Translations under genes and position numbers: made by a program | Notes under the pieces: generated by a model | What the model was told of the DNA's origin: nothing | The model's input: only the letters and a program-made list of their open reading frames with translations | Database searches by the model: none | Assembly: GCA_963734625.1 (NCBI GenBank) | Contig: CAVTHW010000014.1 | Span: 248,001-312,000 of the forward strand | Direction: 5' to 3' | Source of the DNA: CAVTHW01 sp963734625 | GTDB taxonomy: Bacteria; Acidobacteriota; Terriglobia; Bryobacterales; Bryobacteraceae | DNA: 64,000 nucleotides | Part shown: piece after piece, positions 16,665 through 25,120 of the stretch | How the letters are laid out: the number at the start of each line of letters is the position of its first letter | How positions within the stretch are numbered: position 1 is the first letter of the stretch

Positions 16665-17435
16665 GTGAAAAACGCTGGGTTCCACTTCGCGGCCGGGGTA
16701 GTTCTGCTGGGTATTGTTGCAGTGCCGGCTGTGCCTCAATCGGTAATCTCCGCCAAATCCGGGTTAGTTCACTACACCCAAGGACGGGTCCTGCTCGCCG
16801 GGCGCGCAGTCCAAACCCAGCTTGGGCAGTACCCTCAGATGAAGGAAGCCGATACGCTGCAGACCGCGAAGGGCCGGGCGGAGGTCCTGCTCAATCCTGG
16901 CGTGTTCCTCAGAGTTGATGAGGACAGCTCGATCCGCCTGTCGTCGGGGCTTTTGACGGAATCCAAGGTTGAATTGGTTTCCGGCGCGGCCGTGCTTGAG
17001 GCTGTGCAGGTGTCCAAGAACAACACGGTTACCATGGCCTTTGGCAACTCGACGATCTCTATCCGGAAGCAGGGGCTGTACCGGTTGGAGGCGAATCCAC
17101 CTGCGCTGAGGGTTTTCGACGGGAAGGCCCTGGTGCAATGCGGAGACCGGCAGATGGAGATTGGGAAGGGGAAGGTGCTTTCCCTGGACGGCTCTTGGGT
17201 CACTCTCAAGTTCAACCCCAAGCAGCTTGATGCTCTGGACCGATGGAGTACCCGCAGGGCGACCTCACTCGCCGTGGCGAAGATCCGCGCGGCCGGGTCG
17301 CCGCGGTCACGGCGGACGCCCTGGCCACCGCTGGCTTGCCTTGGGATTTCTACCTCGGAGTGTGCAACTTACGTTCCGGGGGCCGGGATATTACTGAGCC
17401 CTAACGTTACTGCTACTGAAGTCCCAGAACCGTGA
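16665..17435 (+). CDS. FecR-like secreted protein with a probably frameshifted C-terminus
   Basis: A signal peptide (VKNAGFHFAAGVVLLGIVAV) is followed by a FecR-like beta domain: SGLVHYTQGRVLLAG, then AEVLLNPGVFLRVDEDSSI and ISIRKQGLYRLEAN. GTG at 16665 is preferred because AGAGAG lies 7 bp upstream and it opens onto the signal peptide; ATGs at 16605 and 16641 are in frame. Acidobacterial relatives continue after LDALDRWSTRRA into a Trp/Pro/Tyr-rich end. Here the tail turns into Arg/Ser/Pro-rich sequence, while another frame (to 17397) ends LTFRGPGYY, suggesting a frameshift near 17290. The role is unknown; FecR domains usually sense or bind at the envelope. Confidence 0.65.
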   Translation: MKNAGFHFAAGVVLLGIVAVPAVPQSVISAKSGLVHYTQGRVLLAGRAVQTQLGQYPQMKEADTLQTAKGRAEVLLNPGVFLRVDEDSSIRLSSGLLTESKVELVSGAAVLEAVQVSKNNTVTMAFGNSTISIRKQGLYRLEANPPALRVFDGKALVQCGDRQMEIGKGKVLSLDGSWVTLKFNPKQLDALDRWSTRRATSLAVAKIRAAGSPRSRRTPWPPLACLGISTSECATYVPGAGILLSPNVTATEVPEP

Positions 17436-17850
17436 ATTATCTGCACGCAAGACGATACGGCTCACTCCAGCATGTGCGTCGGACCTTCAATCGCAGGCTT
17501 CCCCAATCCGGGTTTCGGCCACAGATCGGGGAGCTAAGGCCGACCGTGCTTCGGAACTGATCAGTCCCAACGCTGCTGGTCTCAACTTCCGGATTACCGA
17601 CGATCCTTCCGGAAACGCGGGTTAGCGTAACGGAATGCTGCACGGCCGGATTCGTCGAGCGACGGTGTTACAATCCCGAACATGATGACTCGCCGCTCTG
17701 GGATTTCGGTGCGGCCGGCGTCGCTCGCTGGGCGGAGCGCCGCTATCAACGCTCGCAAGATCTCATCTGTCGAGCTGGCCCCGCGCCAACATGCGATTCC
17801 TTGGCAGGGATCTGTTGCGCGCGGGGGATAATGATAAGAAAGGAGAGAAG
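17436..17850. other. Intergenic region, no supported gene
   Basis: A 415-bp gap between the FecR-like gene and the GH127 gene. A possible -10 box TTACAAT lies at about 17667-17673, and a 49-codon frame starts at 17682, but it has no ribosome site or recognisable product. The GH127 ribosome site is AAGGAGAG at about 17840-17847. Nothing else is seen. Confidence 0.5.
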
Positions 17851-19641
17851 GTGCTCTCTAGAAGAACATTCCTTGGCTGCGCGCCTGCAGTTGCCGCGGT
17901 GGCGCGGGCAGCTCAACCCCCCGGACGCCTGAAGCTGCGGGAATTTGGCTATCCGCAGGTCACGCTGACGAGCGGTCCCCTGGCGGCCATGTACCAGCGC
18001 GTGCATGCGCACTTCCTGAAGCTCGACGAGGACCGCCTGCTCAAGGTCTACCGCCAGCGCGCGGGCATGCCGGCGCCCGGGCGCGACATGGGTGGCTGGT
18101 ACGACGCCGACGGCTTCGTTCCCGGCCACCTGATCGGCCAGTTTGTATCCGGGCTGTCGCGCATTCACGCCACCACGGGCGATCCCGAGGCGGCGGCCAA
18201 GGCGCGCCGCCTGGTCCAGGGCTACGCCGCCGCCTTCGAGAAGGACGGCAATCCGTACGCCAGCCCGAAAGCATCCACCACCTGGCCCTGTTACATTCTC
18301 GACAAGTATGAAATCGGCCTGCTGGATGCCTCGACCCTCGCCGGCTTCGAGCAGGCCCGCAGCCTGCTGCCGCGGGTGATCGAGGGCGCCATTCGCTTCA
18401 TCCCGGACCACACCTACGATCGCACACCCAATAGCCCGAAGCAGGCGCCCTACGATGAGCCGTATATTCTGCCCGAGAACCTCTTTAAGACTTATGCACT
18501 CACCGGCGAGAAACGCTTCCTCGAGATGGCTAAACTGTACCTGCTGGATAAGGAGTTCTTCGACCCGCTCGCCAAAGGCGACAATATTCTGCCGGGCAAG
18601 CACGGCTACAGCCACGTGATCGCATTGAGCTCGGGCGCGAAGGCTTACGAGGTGCTGGGCGACGAGAAGTATCTGCGCGCGATCCGCAACGCCTGGGACA
18701 TGATCCAGCAGACGCAGCAATATGCCTCGGGCGCGTGGGCGCCCAAGGAGGCATTTGTCAAACCGCACTCGGGCGAGCTGGCGGCCAGCCTGACCACCAC
18801 GCGCGACCACTTTGAAACGCCGTGCTGCTTTTACGCGCATGCCAAGCTAGCCCGATACCTGATGGGCTTTACCGGCGATGCGCAGTACGGAGACGGCCTG
18901 GAGCGCGTCCTGCTCAACACCGTCTTGGGCGCGCTCGATCCCGACGACGAAGGCGGCTATTTTTACTATTCCGATTATCAGGCGCACGCGCGAAAGGGCT
19001 ACTACCAACGCAAGTGGCCGTGCTGCGCCGGCACGCTGATTCAATCCGTGGCCGATTATCCGCTCGACATCTACTTTCAAGATGCGCGCGGAATTTGCAT
19101 AAATCTGTATGCCGGGAGCGAGGTGCGCTGGAAGGCAAGCGGCGTTCCGGTGAAGCTGACGCAGAAGACGGCGTACCCGGAATCGGAACAGATTGAAGTA
19201 CGCGTGGAACCGGAAATCCCGGTGGAATTCGCCATCCGCCTGCGCATTCCGGGCTGGCTCGAGCGGCCCGCGCAGATCTCGGTGAATGGCAAAGCGGCCA
19301 CGGTGAAGGCCCAGCGTGGAACATTCGCGACGCTGAGCCGCCGCTGGCGCAAGGGCGATACCATCGAGCTGACGCTGCCCTTCTCGTTCCGCACGGTTCC
19401 GATCGATGATCTCAATCCCGACACTGTTGCGGTCATGCGGGGACCGGTGATGCTCACCGCCGTCGATCCGCCAGAGCAACTGGCGGCCAGCGCGCCCGCG
19501 ATTTCACGGATGCAGCCGGTGACGGGCAGAGCGCTTGAATTCGACTGCCAGACGGCGGGCGGCAAGGTGCGGATGCGACCGTTCTACCAGGTGCAGCGGG
19601 AGACCTACAGCACTTACTTCAAGCTCATTCGGGAGATGTGA
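17851..19641 (+). CDS. Glycoside hydrolase family 127-like protein (beta-L-arabinofuranosidase type, DUF1680)
   Basis: An exported glycosidase of 596 residues. The GTG start at 17851 is chosen because AAGGAGAG precedes it and it begins the Tat signal VLSRRTFLGC; an ATG at 17791 is in frame but lacks these. An (alpha/alpha)6 barrel spans about 40-410, followed by beta-sandwich domains to the end. The zinc-thiolate site of GH127 can be followed: Glu322 and Cys325 in FETPCCF, and Cys391-Cys392 in KWPCCAGT, one of which would be the nucleophile. GH127 enzymes remove L-arabinofuranose from plant glycans, but GH146 and other DUF1680 relatives have further substrates. It stands alone, with no sugar transporter adjacent. 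Confidence 0.88.
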   Translation: MLSRRTFLGCAPAVAAVARAAQPPGRLKLREFGYPQVTLTSGPLAAMYQRVHAHFLKLDEDRLLKVYRQRAGMPAPGRDMGGWYDADGFVPGHLIGQFVSGLSRIHATTGDPEAAAKARRLVQGYAAAFEKDGNPYASPKASTTWPCYILDKYEIGLLDASTLAGFEQARSLLPRVIEGAIRFIPDHTYDRTPNSPKQAPYDEPYILPENLFKTYALTGEKRFLEMAKLYLLDKEFFDPLAKGDNILPGKHGYSHVIALSSGAKAYEVLGDEKYLRAIRNAWDMIQQTQQYASGAWAPKEAFVKPHSGELAASLTTTRDHFETPCCFYAHAKLARYLMGFTGDAQYGDGLERVLLNTVLGALDPDDEGGYFYYSDYQAHARKGYYQRKWPCCAGTLIQSVADYPLDIYFQDARGICINLYAGSEVRWKASGVPVKLTQKTAYPESEQIEVRVEPEIPVEFAIRLRIPGWLERPAQISVNGKAATVKAQRGTFATLSRRWRKGDTIELTLPFSFRTVPIDDLNPDTVAVMRGPVMLTAVDPPEQLAASAPAISRMQPVTGRALEFDCQTAGGKVRMRPFYQVQRETYSTYFKLIREM

Positions 19642-19700
19642 TGAAGCAGCTTGTTGGACCGGCCCTCTGACGGGAACCACAGTTCTGCCTTAGCCTCGCG

Positions 19701-20807
19701 TCATTCTCTCGCGTCGGGCGCCTTGACCGTATCGAGGGCAGGCCCCCTTTGTACAGGCTCGCCCTCAAACATCGCCCACCCCTCAGCGGTACGTCCGCGT
19801 GGCAGCTGAACCTTGAGCCTTGCGGTAACCCGTCCCGACTGGCGGCTGATCACGACGTCCGTGCCGCGAAGCTCTGGCCCACTCATCTTCAGAACCAGCT
19901 TCCGATCCCCATCCTGAATCTCTAAAACCCCACCTTCGGCTTCCCGAATGGCCTCTACCTCTTTGTTCCATTGAACGGCAAGCTGGCCACCCACGTCCTG
20001 CAAAGAGATTTGCAGCGCAGCCGGTGGTTTTGGAAGCCAGTAGTTGCGGAAGGCAACGGTGGAGGTCACGCCCGCCAGGTACCACGCCGCGGCGAACAGC
20101 AACCACCGCCTGCGACTCCGTCCCGCGGCGCGAACAGGACCTTGAGCGAACGAGGGTAACGGAAGTTCGACAGTTGGCGGCGGCCCCCCAGCGGCCACGA
20201 GAGTTGGGGGGGCGGTGGCCGGCTTCGGAGACGCAGGGGCTTCCTTCCGGGGCTCACTGCGCGGGACGGCTGGTGATGGGAGGATTGTCCTGCGCACGCC
20301 GGCAAGAGGCTCCACCACGAACTCGGGTGCTTGCCGCAGAACTCCCTCGGAGTCGCGCACGTAAAATGCCGCCCTGGTCGGCTTCTTCCACTCCGGGCAA
20401 AGAACCAAAGCTACTTGCCAGACTTCGGGAAACCAGCGGTCGTGAAGCTGGATGTCTCGCTTCGACAACTCCAGGTCGCCGCGAGTGTGCGAATGGTACC
20501 AGCCTACTGGCACGAGGCCGATCGACCTGGGTTCACAAGAATACGTTTCCAACAGCTTCGCCAGCCCCTCCAGATCGCTGTCCGATAAAGTGAATGTGGG
20601 CCCGTAGGCATACTCGCAGGGGATGGGCCGCGAGGCTGTGACGTGCAGCGTCTCGCCATCTCGGCGGCCGAGAAGCAGGCCGCCTACTCCCAGGCCGCCG
20701 CGTACGAGTTTGACGTGCCCATCGACAACGGCGGCCCGCACCGCCTCCAGCGCCTCGGGAGCGCTCTCTATGGCGAGACAACGGCCTTCTTCATGGACAT
20801 CTGGCAT
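19701..20807 (-). CDS. JAMM/MPN (JAB) domain protein with a membrane segment and C-terminal beta domain
   Basis: From the ATG at 20807 the protein has 368 residues. The N-terminal JAB domain holds a complete zinc motif, His105-x-His107-x7-Ser115-x2-Asp118, in WYHSHTRGDLELSKRD, preceded by GGLLLGRR. The glutamate usually found just before that GGLLLG strand is not obvious (VGGLLLG follows GLG), so catalysis is uncertain. A Pro/Ala-rich linker (about 180-240), a hydrophobic segment (about 247-263) and a beta-rich C-terminal domain follow. JAMM proteins cleave isopeptide or peptide bonds, often of ubiquitin-like proteins, but none is encoded nearby. The start is not fixed; the frame stays open to 21023 and a TACAAT box sits at 20962-20967. 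Confidence 0.75.
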   Translation of the reverse strand: MPDVHEEGRCLAIESAPEALEAVRAAVVDGHVKLVRGGLGVGGLLLGRRDGETLHVTASRPIPCEYAYGPTFTLSDSDLEGLAKLLETYSCEPRSIGLVPVGWYHSHTRGDLELSKRDIQLHDRWFPEVWQVALVLCPEWKKPTRAAFYVRDSEGVLRQAPEFVVEPLAGVRRTILPSPAVPRSEPRKEAPASPKPATAPPTLVAAGGPPPTVELPLPSFAQGPVRAAGRSRRRWLLFAAAWYLAGVTSTVAFRNYWLPKPPAALQISLQDVGGQLAVQWNKEVEAIREAEGGVLEIQDGDRKLVLKMSGPELRGTDVVISRQSGRVTARLKVQLPRGRTAEGWAMFEGEPVQRGPALDTVKAPDARE

Positions 20808-20952
20808 TGGCGTACGCCATTCTAGCGCGAGCCAGACACTATACGCCCGACCGTCCTGGAGTGCATTTGGGATGACTCTGGCCGGGGCCGTTGGATTGCC
20901 CGACGGTGTGGAGAATGATCGTAAAGGAGGATCTTTGGCTTCTCTTGCAAGA

Positions 20953-20990
20953 TGACCGTCGATTGTACCTCCAATGATCGATCGTGAGAC
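20953..20990 (-). promoter_or_regulatory. Possible promoter of the JAMM gene, sharing a TTGGANGTACAATCGA core
   Basis: On the minus strand, TTGGAGGTACAATCGA matches the downstream half of the promoter-like element found before five other genes in the window. The upstream YCCRA motif is not preserved. If used, transcription would begin near 20955 and the JAMM protein would start at 20807 or at a nearby non-ATG codon. Confidence 0.35.
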
Positions 20991-21104
20991 CCTTGGCTCT
21001 GCGGGTTCACGTCTTCTTCGCACGCGCCTTGGGGCCGCTCATGCTCCACCACGGCATATGGGGGAAGACCGGCTTCAAAACGCTCTATCTCCTATCCCTC
21101 GCTG

Positions 21105-21190
21105 AAGCGGATTGGTACCGATAACGCCCATAGTCTTCCCCTATCCGGCCCTCCACCCGCTGCTGTCAAACGCATCCTGCACAAGTGGTT
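21105..21190. repeat. Short copy of the dispersed intergenic repeat R1
   Basis: Contains CCGATAACGCCCATAGTC, then TATCCGGCC and a CTGCTGTCAAACGCAT segment, matching the first ~85 bp of the long repeats at 30.8, 34.7 and 41.5 kb. It lies in the ~585-bp gap between the JAMM and aminotransferase genes. The rest of that gap (to 21392) shows no gene. Confidence 0.7.
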
Positions 21191-21392
21191 GGCAGACCGG
21201 AAATGACTGCGGGAGCAGGTCGACCCGACCTTTGGTTCTCGTTGCCGGTTAGACTGCTGTCGGACGGATCTCCCCGTCCGCCCGGCGGACGATCGGCTTG
21301 GGATTTCCAGGATTGAGTCAGGCCTGAGAGCTCGGACTATCGGAGTCTCTGCGCACGGCCCTCTAGCGCGTCTCTGGTGGCAGGAGGCGGAG

Positions 21393-22550
21393 TTAGGCGC
21401 TGTAACACTTGAGGCAGGCTTGCTGAAACCGAGCCATGTCTTTGCGACTCCCCACTGTCACTCGTACCCAGTTGGGCCAGACCGGCCAGACGCGCCCCAC
21501 ATAAACCCCCTCGCGCGCCATCGCCTGGGAGAAACCCTGGCCCGGCCGCTTCACGTTGATCATGAACATGTTGGCTTCCGACGGAATGAACTCAATGTTG
21601 TGCTTCGTCAGGAACCCGAACGTCTCTTCCCGAATATCGGCAATGATCTTCCGGCGCTCGGCTACGACCGTTTTGGACCTCAGGCTGGCGGTCGCCCCAA
21701 CCATCCCCGTGACGGGCAGGAAGCCCGAGCCGGCGTACTGGTTTAGCCTGCGCAACAGGTCGGGCCGGCCCATCGCCACGCCTGCCCGCAGACCGGCCAT
21801 CCCATACAACTTAGAGAAAGTGCGCAGGACAATCAGGTCCTTGTCCGCGGCCACCAGGTAAGATGCCTTCCCGGCATGCGTCGAGAGATGGATGTAGGCC
21901 TCGTCCAACAGCACGATCGAGCCGGCGGGTTTGTTGTTCACCAGCCACTCGATATCTTCTCTTGAGGTAAGGGTGCCGGTCGGATTGTTGGGGTTGCAGA
22001 CGTAAATGACGCCAGTGCCTGGATGGGCAACGGCCATCCGCTTGACGTCATGGGCGAAACTGCCCGCAATCAGCGGCACACGAATCACGTTCGCGCCGAT
22101 GAATTGGGCGGCGCGGGCGCCCGCCTCGTAGCAGGGATCCGCGACCACGAACGGCCGTTCCGTGCCGCAGAAACAAAGAACCGTGCGGTGCAAAGCGTCG
22201 CTCGATCCCGCGAACGCCTGGACGTAGCCGGGGGAGAGCCCCTCCTGCTCGGCCAGCGTGGCAGCCATCTTCGAATTCTCCTCGGTGAGATACCGCCCTC
22301 CCTGCGGCACGATGGCACGGATTGCCTCGGCTGCCTCCGCGCACGGCCCCATCGGATTCTCATTGGCATCGATCTTGACGGCGTCGGGCGGCGCGGAGAG
22401 GCCCATTGCGCCCTGCGCGAGCGCTTGCTCGTTGTAGAACGGCAGGGCAGCGCCAGCCGTGAGTAGTGTGGCTATCTTGTGAAAGTCGCGACGTGAAAAG
22501 CTCCGCTTCACGACTTCGGCTTCCTGCTTCGAGCTAAGAATCTCCAACAT
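21393..22550 (-). CDS. Tat-exported PLP-dependent aminotransferase, HisC-like (class I/II)
   Basis: A fold-type I aminotransferase of 385 residues. The start at 22550 is supported by AGGAGG about 8 bp upstream. The N-terminus carries SFSRRDFHKIATLLTAGAAL, a Tat signal, which is unusual for this family. Enzymatic motifs are intact: CNPNNPTG, then DEAYIHL, then the PLP lysine in RTFSKLYGMAGLRAG and the C-terminal phosphate/carboxylate Arg in VRVTVGS. HisC relatives act on histidinol phosphate, but a secreted copy probably has another amine substrate. No his genes are adjacent. A shared promoter-like element lies 64-118 bp upstream. Confidence 0.88.
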   Translation of the reverse strand: MLEILSSKQEAEVVKRSFSRRDFHKIATLLTAGAALPFYNEQALAQGAMGLSAPPDAVKIDANENPMGPCAEAAEAIRAIVPQGGRYLTEENSKMAATLAEQEGLSPGYVQAFAGSSDALHRTVLCFCGTERPFVVADPCYEAGARAAQFIGANVIRVPLIAGSFAHDVKRMAVAHPGTGVIYVCNPNNPTGTLTSREDIEWLVNNKPAGSIVLLDEAYIHLSTHAGKASYLVAADKDLIVLRTFSKLYGMAGLRAGVAMGRPDLLRRLNQYAGSGFLPVTGMVGATASLRSKTVVAERRKIIADIREETFGFLTKHNIEFIPSEANMFMINVKRPGQGFSQAMAREGVYVGRVWPVWPNWVRVTVGSRKDMARFQQACLKCYSA

Positions 22551-22613
22551 CGACAAACCTCCTCGGCCTGGCCAACCCATCCAGGCCTTCCGATTTCGCT
22601 TCCTCGCCGCCAA

Positions 22614-22671
22614 CGATTGTACATCCACTAGCCCTGGTCGGAGCCGTTTCTCTCGTCCTTTCCATCCCGAG
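22614..22671 (-). promoter_or_regulatory. Promoter-like repeated element upstream of the exported aminotransferase
   Basis: On the minus strand: GGATGGAAAGGACGAGAGAA, then ACGGCTCCGAC, 15 bp, then TACAATCG (box at 22616-22621). The distance from the CTCCGAC motif to the box is 22 bp, the same as in four other copies. It lies 64 bp before the start codon, well placed for a promoter. Confidence 0.6.
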
Positions 22672-22825
22672 CAACCCCAGCGGCCAGCGAAGGGGCCAAT
22701 ACCGGGTCGGGCAGACGTGCAAATCGAGCGGACAGGAATTGCGCAAATAGCGATTGCCTGGGCCTGCGCCGAGGAGTAGACTTTTTGAGACGGTGAACGA
22801 GACCTGAATCTCCTGGTGGCCCCCA

Positions 22826-22990
22826 TGATCGGCGGAACCATCTCGCATTACCACATTCTTGGCAGGCTCCCGGAAGGGGGGATGTGAGTGGTCTACAAGG
22901 CTCAGGACGCGCAGCTCGACCGGGACGTGGCTATCAAGGTGCTGCCCACTAACGCGGTGACCGGCCCTGCCTCCAGGGCGCAACTGGAAC
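22826..22990 (+). pseudogene. N-terminal fragment of a Pkn-type Ser/Thr kinase
   Basis: Reads MIGGTISHYHILGRLPEGGM, then a stop, then VVYKAQDAQLDRDVAIKVLP in a shifted frame. This is the glycine-rich loop and the ATP-binding lysine region of the kinases seen intact at 31.6 and 42.7 kb. It breaks off after about 55 codons, directly before the methyltransferase gene. It is a relic and not a functional kinase. Confidence 0.75.
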
Positions 22991-23034
22991 GGGAGGCGCA
23001 GCGCGTGGACACTGCTGCCTGTCCCCATCTTCCT

Positions 23035-23601
23035 ATGAGATGGTTCAGAAGAGTTCTCTTGCCGCTGCTGATCCTGGCTGTACTGGGGGGCCGGGTGCCG
23101 GCGAGTGCCCAGAAAGAGCCGAAGCGTCTCCCCGACGTCCGGTATGAACCATCGCCGATGGGGGCGGTGACAGCCATGCTTGAATTGGCGGGCGTCAAGA
23201 ACGGCGACCTAGTCTACGACTTGGGCTGCGGTGACGGGCGGATTGCAATCACTGCGGCCAAAGACTTCGGGGCGCGGGCGGTCGGCGTGGACATCGATCC
23301 CGAGCTGGTCGAAAGGTCGATCGAGAATGCCAAGAAGGCGGGCGTCAGCCACCTGGCCACGTTTCGGGAAGAGGACCTCTTTGAGACTGACTTCCGCGCT
23401 GCCACGGTGGTGGCCATGGCTCTTTGGCCGTCGGTCAATCTGAAACTCAGGCCCCGCTTGCTCAAAGAGCTGAAGCCCGGAACTCGGGTCGTCTCCCTGT
23501 ATCACGATATGGGGGACTGGGCCCCCGACGAGACCAGGAGAGTCGGCGGTATTGACGTCTATCTTTGGAAGATTCGCTCGAACACGCCTCCTGCCCCATA
23601 G
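23035..23601 (+). CDS. Secreted SAM-dependent methyltransferase-like protein (class I)
   Basis: A 188-residue protein. The start at 23035 opens a signal peptide (MRWFRRVLLPLLILAVLGG, cleavage near ASAQ). The mature part holds the Rossmann SAM-binding motif DLGCGDGRIAITAAKDFG (about 67-84) and the acidic end of strand 2, VGVDIDPE. Acidobacterial relatives of the same length also carry a signal peptide, which is puzzling because SAM is cytoplasmic. The frame is open further upstream into the kinase relic, but that part is not expected to be translated. The substrate is unknown. Confidence 0.8.
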   Translation: MRWFRRVLLPLLILAVLGGRVPASAQKEPKRLPDVRYEPSPMGAVTAMLELAGVKNGDLVYDLGCGDGRIAITAAKDFGARAVGVDIDPELVERSIENAKKAGVSHLATFREEDLFETDFRAATVVAMALWPSVNLKLRPRLLKELKPGTRVVSLYHDMGDWAPDETRRVGGIDVYLWKIRSNTPPAP

Positions 23602-23715
23602 GTAAGCGGGAAGGAGCCCCTTCCGTGGCATCGGTTTCCAGGGCGCCGTTGAATTCTCGGGCAGTGTTCCGACGATTGAGCCGCCTAAACTTAAGATCGC
23701 CCGTTCTGGGCCGTT

Positions 23716-23847
23716 CTAGTGACGACGGCCGTGGAGATTTGACGGATGATAATCCCGCGAGACCGTGCGGGGGTGCGTCGGCACCGCCGGGCGGCGCTGA
23801 ATCCACACATCAAACCTGTGCCACAAACGAAGCAGCCATTTCGACAT
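23716..23847 (-). CDS. Possible 43-residue basic small protein
   Basis: MSKWLLRLWHRFDVWIQRRP followed by a basic His/Arg-rich tail. The case rests on a strong ribosome site, AAAGGAGG 6-7 bp before the ATG, in an otherwise gene-free 500-bp gap. The N-terminal part could form an amphipathic helix. No homologue is recognised, and chance occurrence cannot be excluded. The remainder of 23602-24106 shows no gene. Confidence 0.4.
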   Translation of the reverse strand: MSKWLLRLWHRFDVWIQRRPAVPTHPRTVSRDYHPSNLHGRRH

Positions 23848-24106
23848 CGCTGCCTCCTTTGCGGGTACATTACCATAGATTCGCCGTGAAGTCACACCGG
23901 CTTGAAGTCCGAACCGTGGAAGCTGAGGTTCTGAACTCCGCACGATTCGTCCGCCCGGCGGACGACCAGAACCAAAGGAGTTGGCGGCGGGGCAACTGTC
24001 CCGATGAGTCGCGCCGCTGCCTTCAGTTGCAGTACAGCTCTTGGAAATTGCGCGTCGCGGTCCCGGCTGGGGACCCACGACACAAGCCAGCTGTGTTCAA
24101 TCGGGC

Positions 24107-24481
24107 TTACCGTTGATGTAGCCCAAGCCCCCTGCGCTCCATCTCTTTGCGGCAGCGGCTCATCTGGCGTTCGAAGTAATCGGCAAACTCCTGCACCTCT
24201 GTGTCAGTCAGTCCCGGCAGTTCCTCCTCCAGGAGGTTCTCATCGGCTGTCCACGCGCTCTCCGCTTCAATGTCGGGGTTGAGCGGGCTAAGGCTTAAGA
24301 GGACTTCCCGCACTGTGGGGCTTGTCGTGGAAAAGAAGAGACGGAGTTCGCGGAATTCGGAGTCGGACAACTGCTGTTTCGACTCCTCAAGCACCGCCCG
24401 CAATTCATCGCCATTCCGCATCGCAGCCATCAGGCGAAGGATAAACCCCTCGACTCTAGGGCTCATGCTCACAGGGGGCAT
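24107..24481 (-). CDS. Hypothetical acidic alpha-helical protein
   Basis: A 124-residue frame (119 from the ATG at 24466) with no recognised family. It is rich in Glu, Leu and Ser, predicted mostly helical (for example LRAVLEESKQQLSDSEFREL), with no signal peptide or membrane segment. Codon use resembles neighbouring genes. The ribosome site is weak. It might be an adaptor or regulator, but nothing in the sequence shows a function. Confidence 0.5.
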   Translation of the reverse strand: MPPVSMSPRVEGFILRLMAAMRNGDELRAVLEESKQQLSDSEFRELRLFFSTTSPTVREVLLSLSPLNPDIEAESAWTADENLLEEELPGLTDTEVQEFADYFERQMSRCRKEMERRGLGLHQR

Positions 24482-24621
24482 TCTAACACCGGCATTGTCA
24501 CCATGGCCTCCACCTCCTCAAAGACGCACAGGTCGGCTTGACATGCCAATTGTCCGCGCACGGGTTCTATTGGATCGACGGTGACTTTCAGGCGGTTGTC
24601 AACGGCCACCGCAGGCCCCCT

Positions 24622-24855
24622 TCAGCCCAGTTTCTCCCATGCCGCGATCGCTCCGAGGTCGCGCCCCTGAGCTTCCAGGTCGATACTCTTGAAGGCGATC
24701 ACGTTGCGGACGGTGTCGACAATATAGAAGCGGCCGCAGTCCTGCTCCATCCTGGGACTTCGGGCTGTGCAGGGCCTCTGGTTGGTACCGCTCAGCTTCC
24801 GGTCTATGCGCTGGTGCAGTGCTCTTTCGGACACGATTACTTTCTGTTTTGCCAT
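24622..24855 (-). CDS. Conserved-looking small hypothetical protein (77 aa)
   Basis: Starts MAKQKVIVSERALHQRIDRK and ends with DLGAIAAWEKLG. The central part EQDCGRFYIVDTVRNVIAFKSID looks like a compact beta-containing domain. Proteins of this pattern occur in Acidobacteria and cyanobacteria without known function (recalled from family experience, not checked). It is soluble, with no signal peptide. It lies alone between two hypothetical genes. Confidence 0.55.
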   Translation of the reverse strand: MAKQKVIVSERALHQRIDRKLSGTNQRPCTARSPRMEQDCGRFYIVDTVRNVIAFKSIDLEAQGRDLGAIAAWEKLG

Positions 24856-25120
24856 AGCTCAAGCATATGAGCACATGAGTCAATAGACTAACGAGCCTCA
24901 CGCCCCTTCTTCTGCGCCCTCGACTTCGCGGATCGCACCTTAGCGCTAGCCGCCACACTCCGCTCGACAAGCCTCGCCGCGCCCCGCTGTTAACCCAAGT
25001 CAGTAGCGTACTGCCCACCATCGCCAGGATTGTCAGCCGCGCTCTCGGCGGCCATAATCGCCATGTAGGGAGAGCAACGGTCGTTTCGCTCGCCTGCTGT
25101 CCGCAAGGTTCGGAAAAGTA

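Noticed and set aside
17400..17435. VPEP at the very end of the FecR-like protein, resembling a PEP-CTERM motif near an exosortase-containing genome region
   Set aside because: It is followed at once by a stop, with no membrane helix or basic tail in any frame; the end of this protein is probably out of frame.
20020..20593. Plus-strand 189-codon frame opposite the JAMM gene
   Set aside because: Arg/Pro-rich shadow; the minus strand carries the zinc motif.
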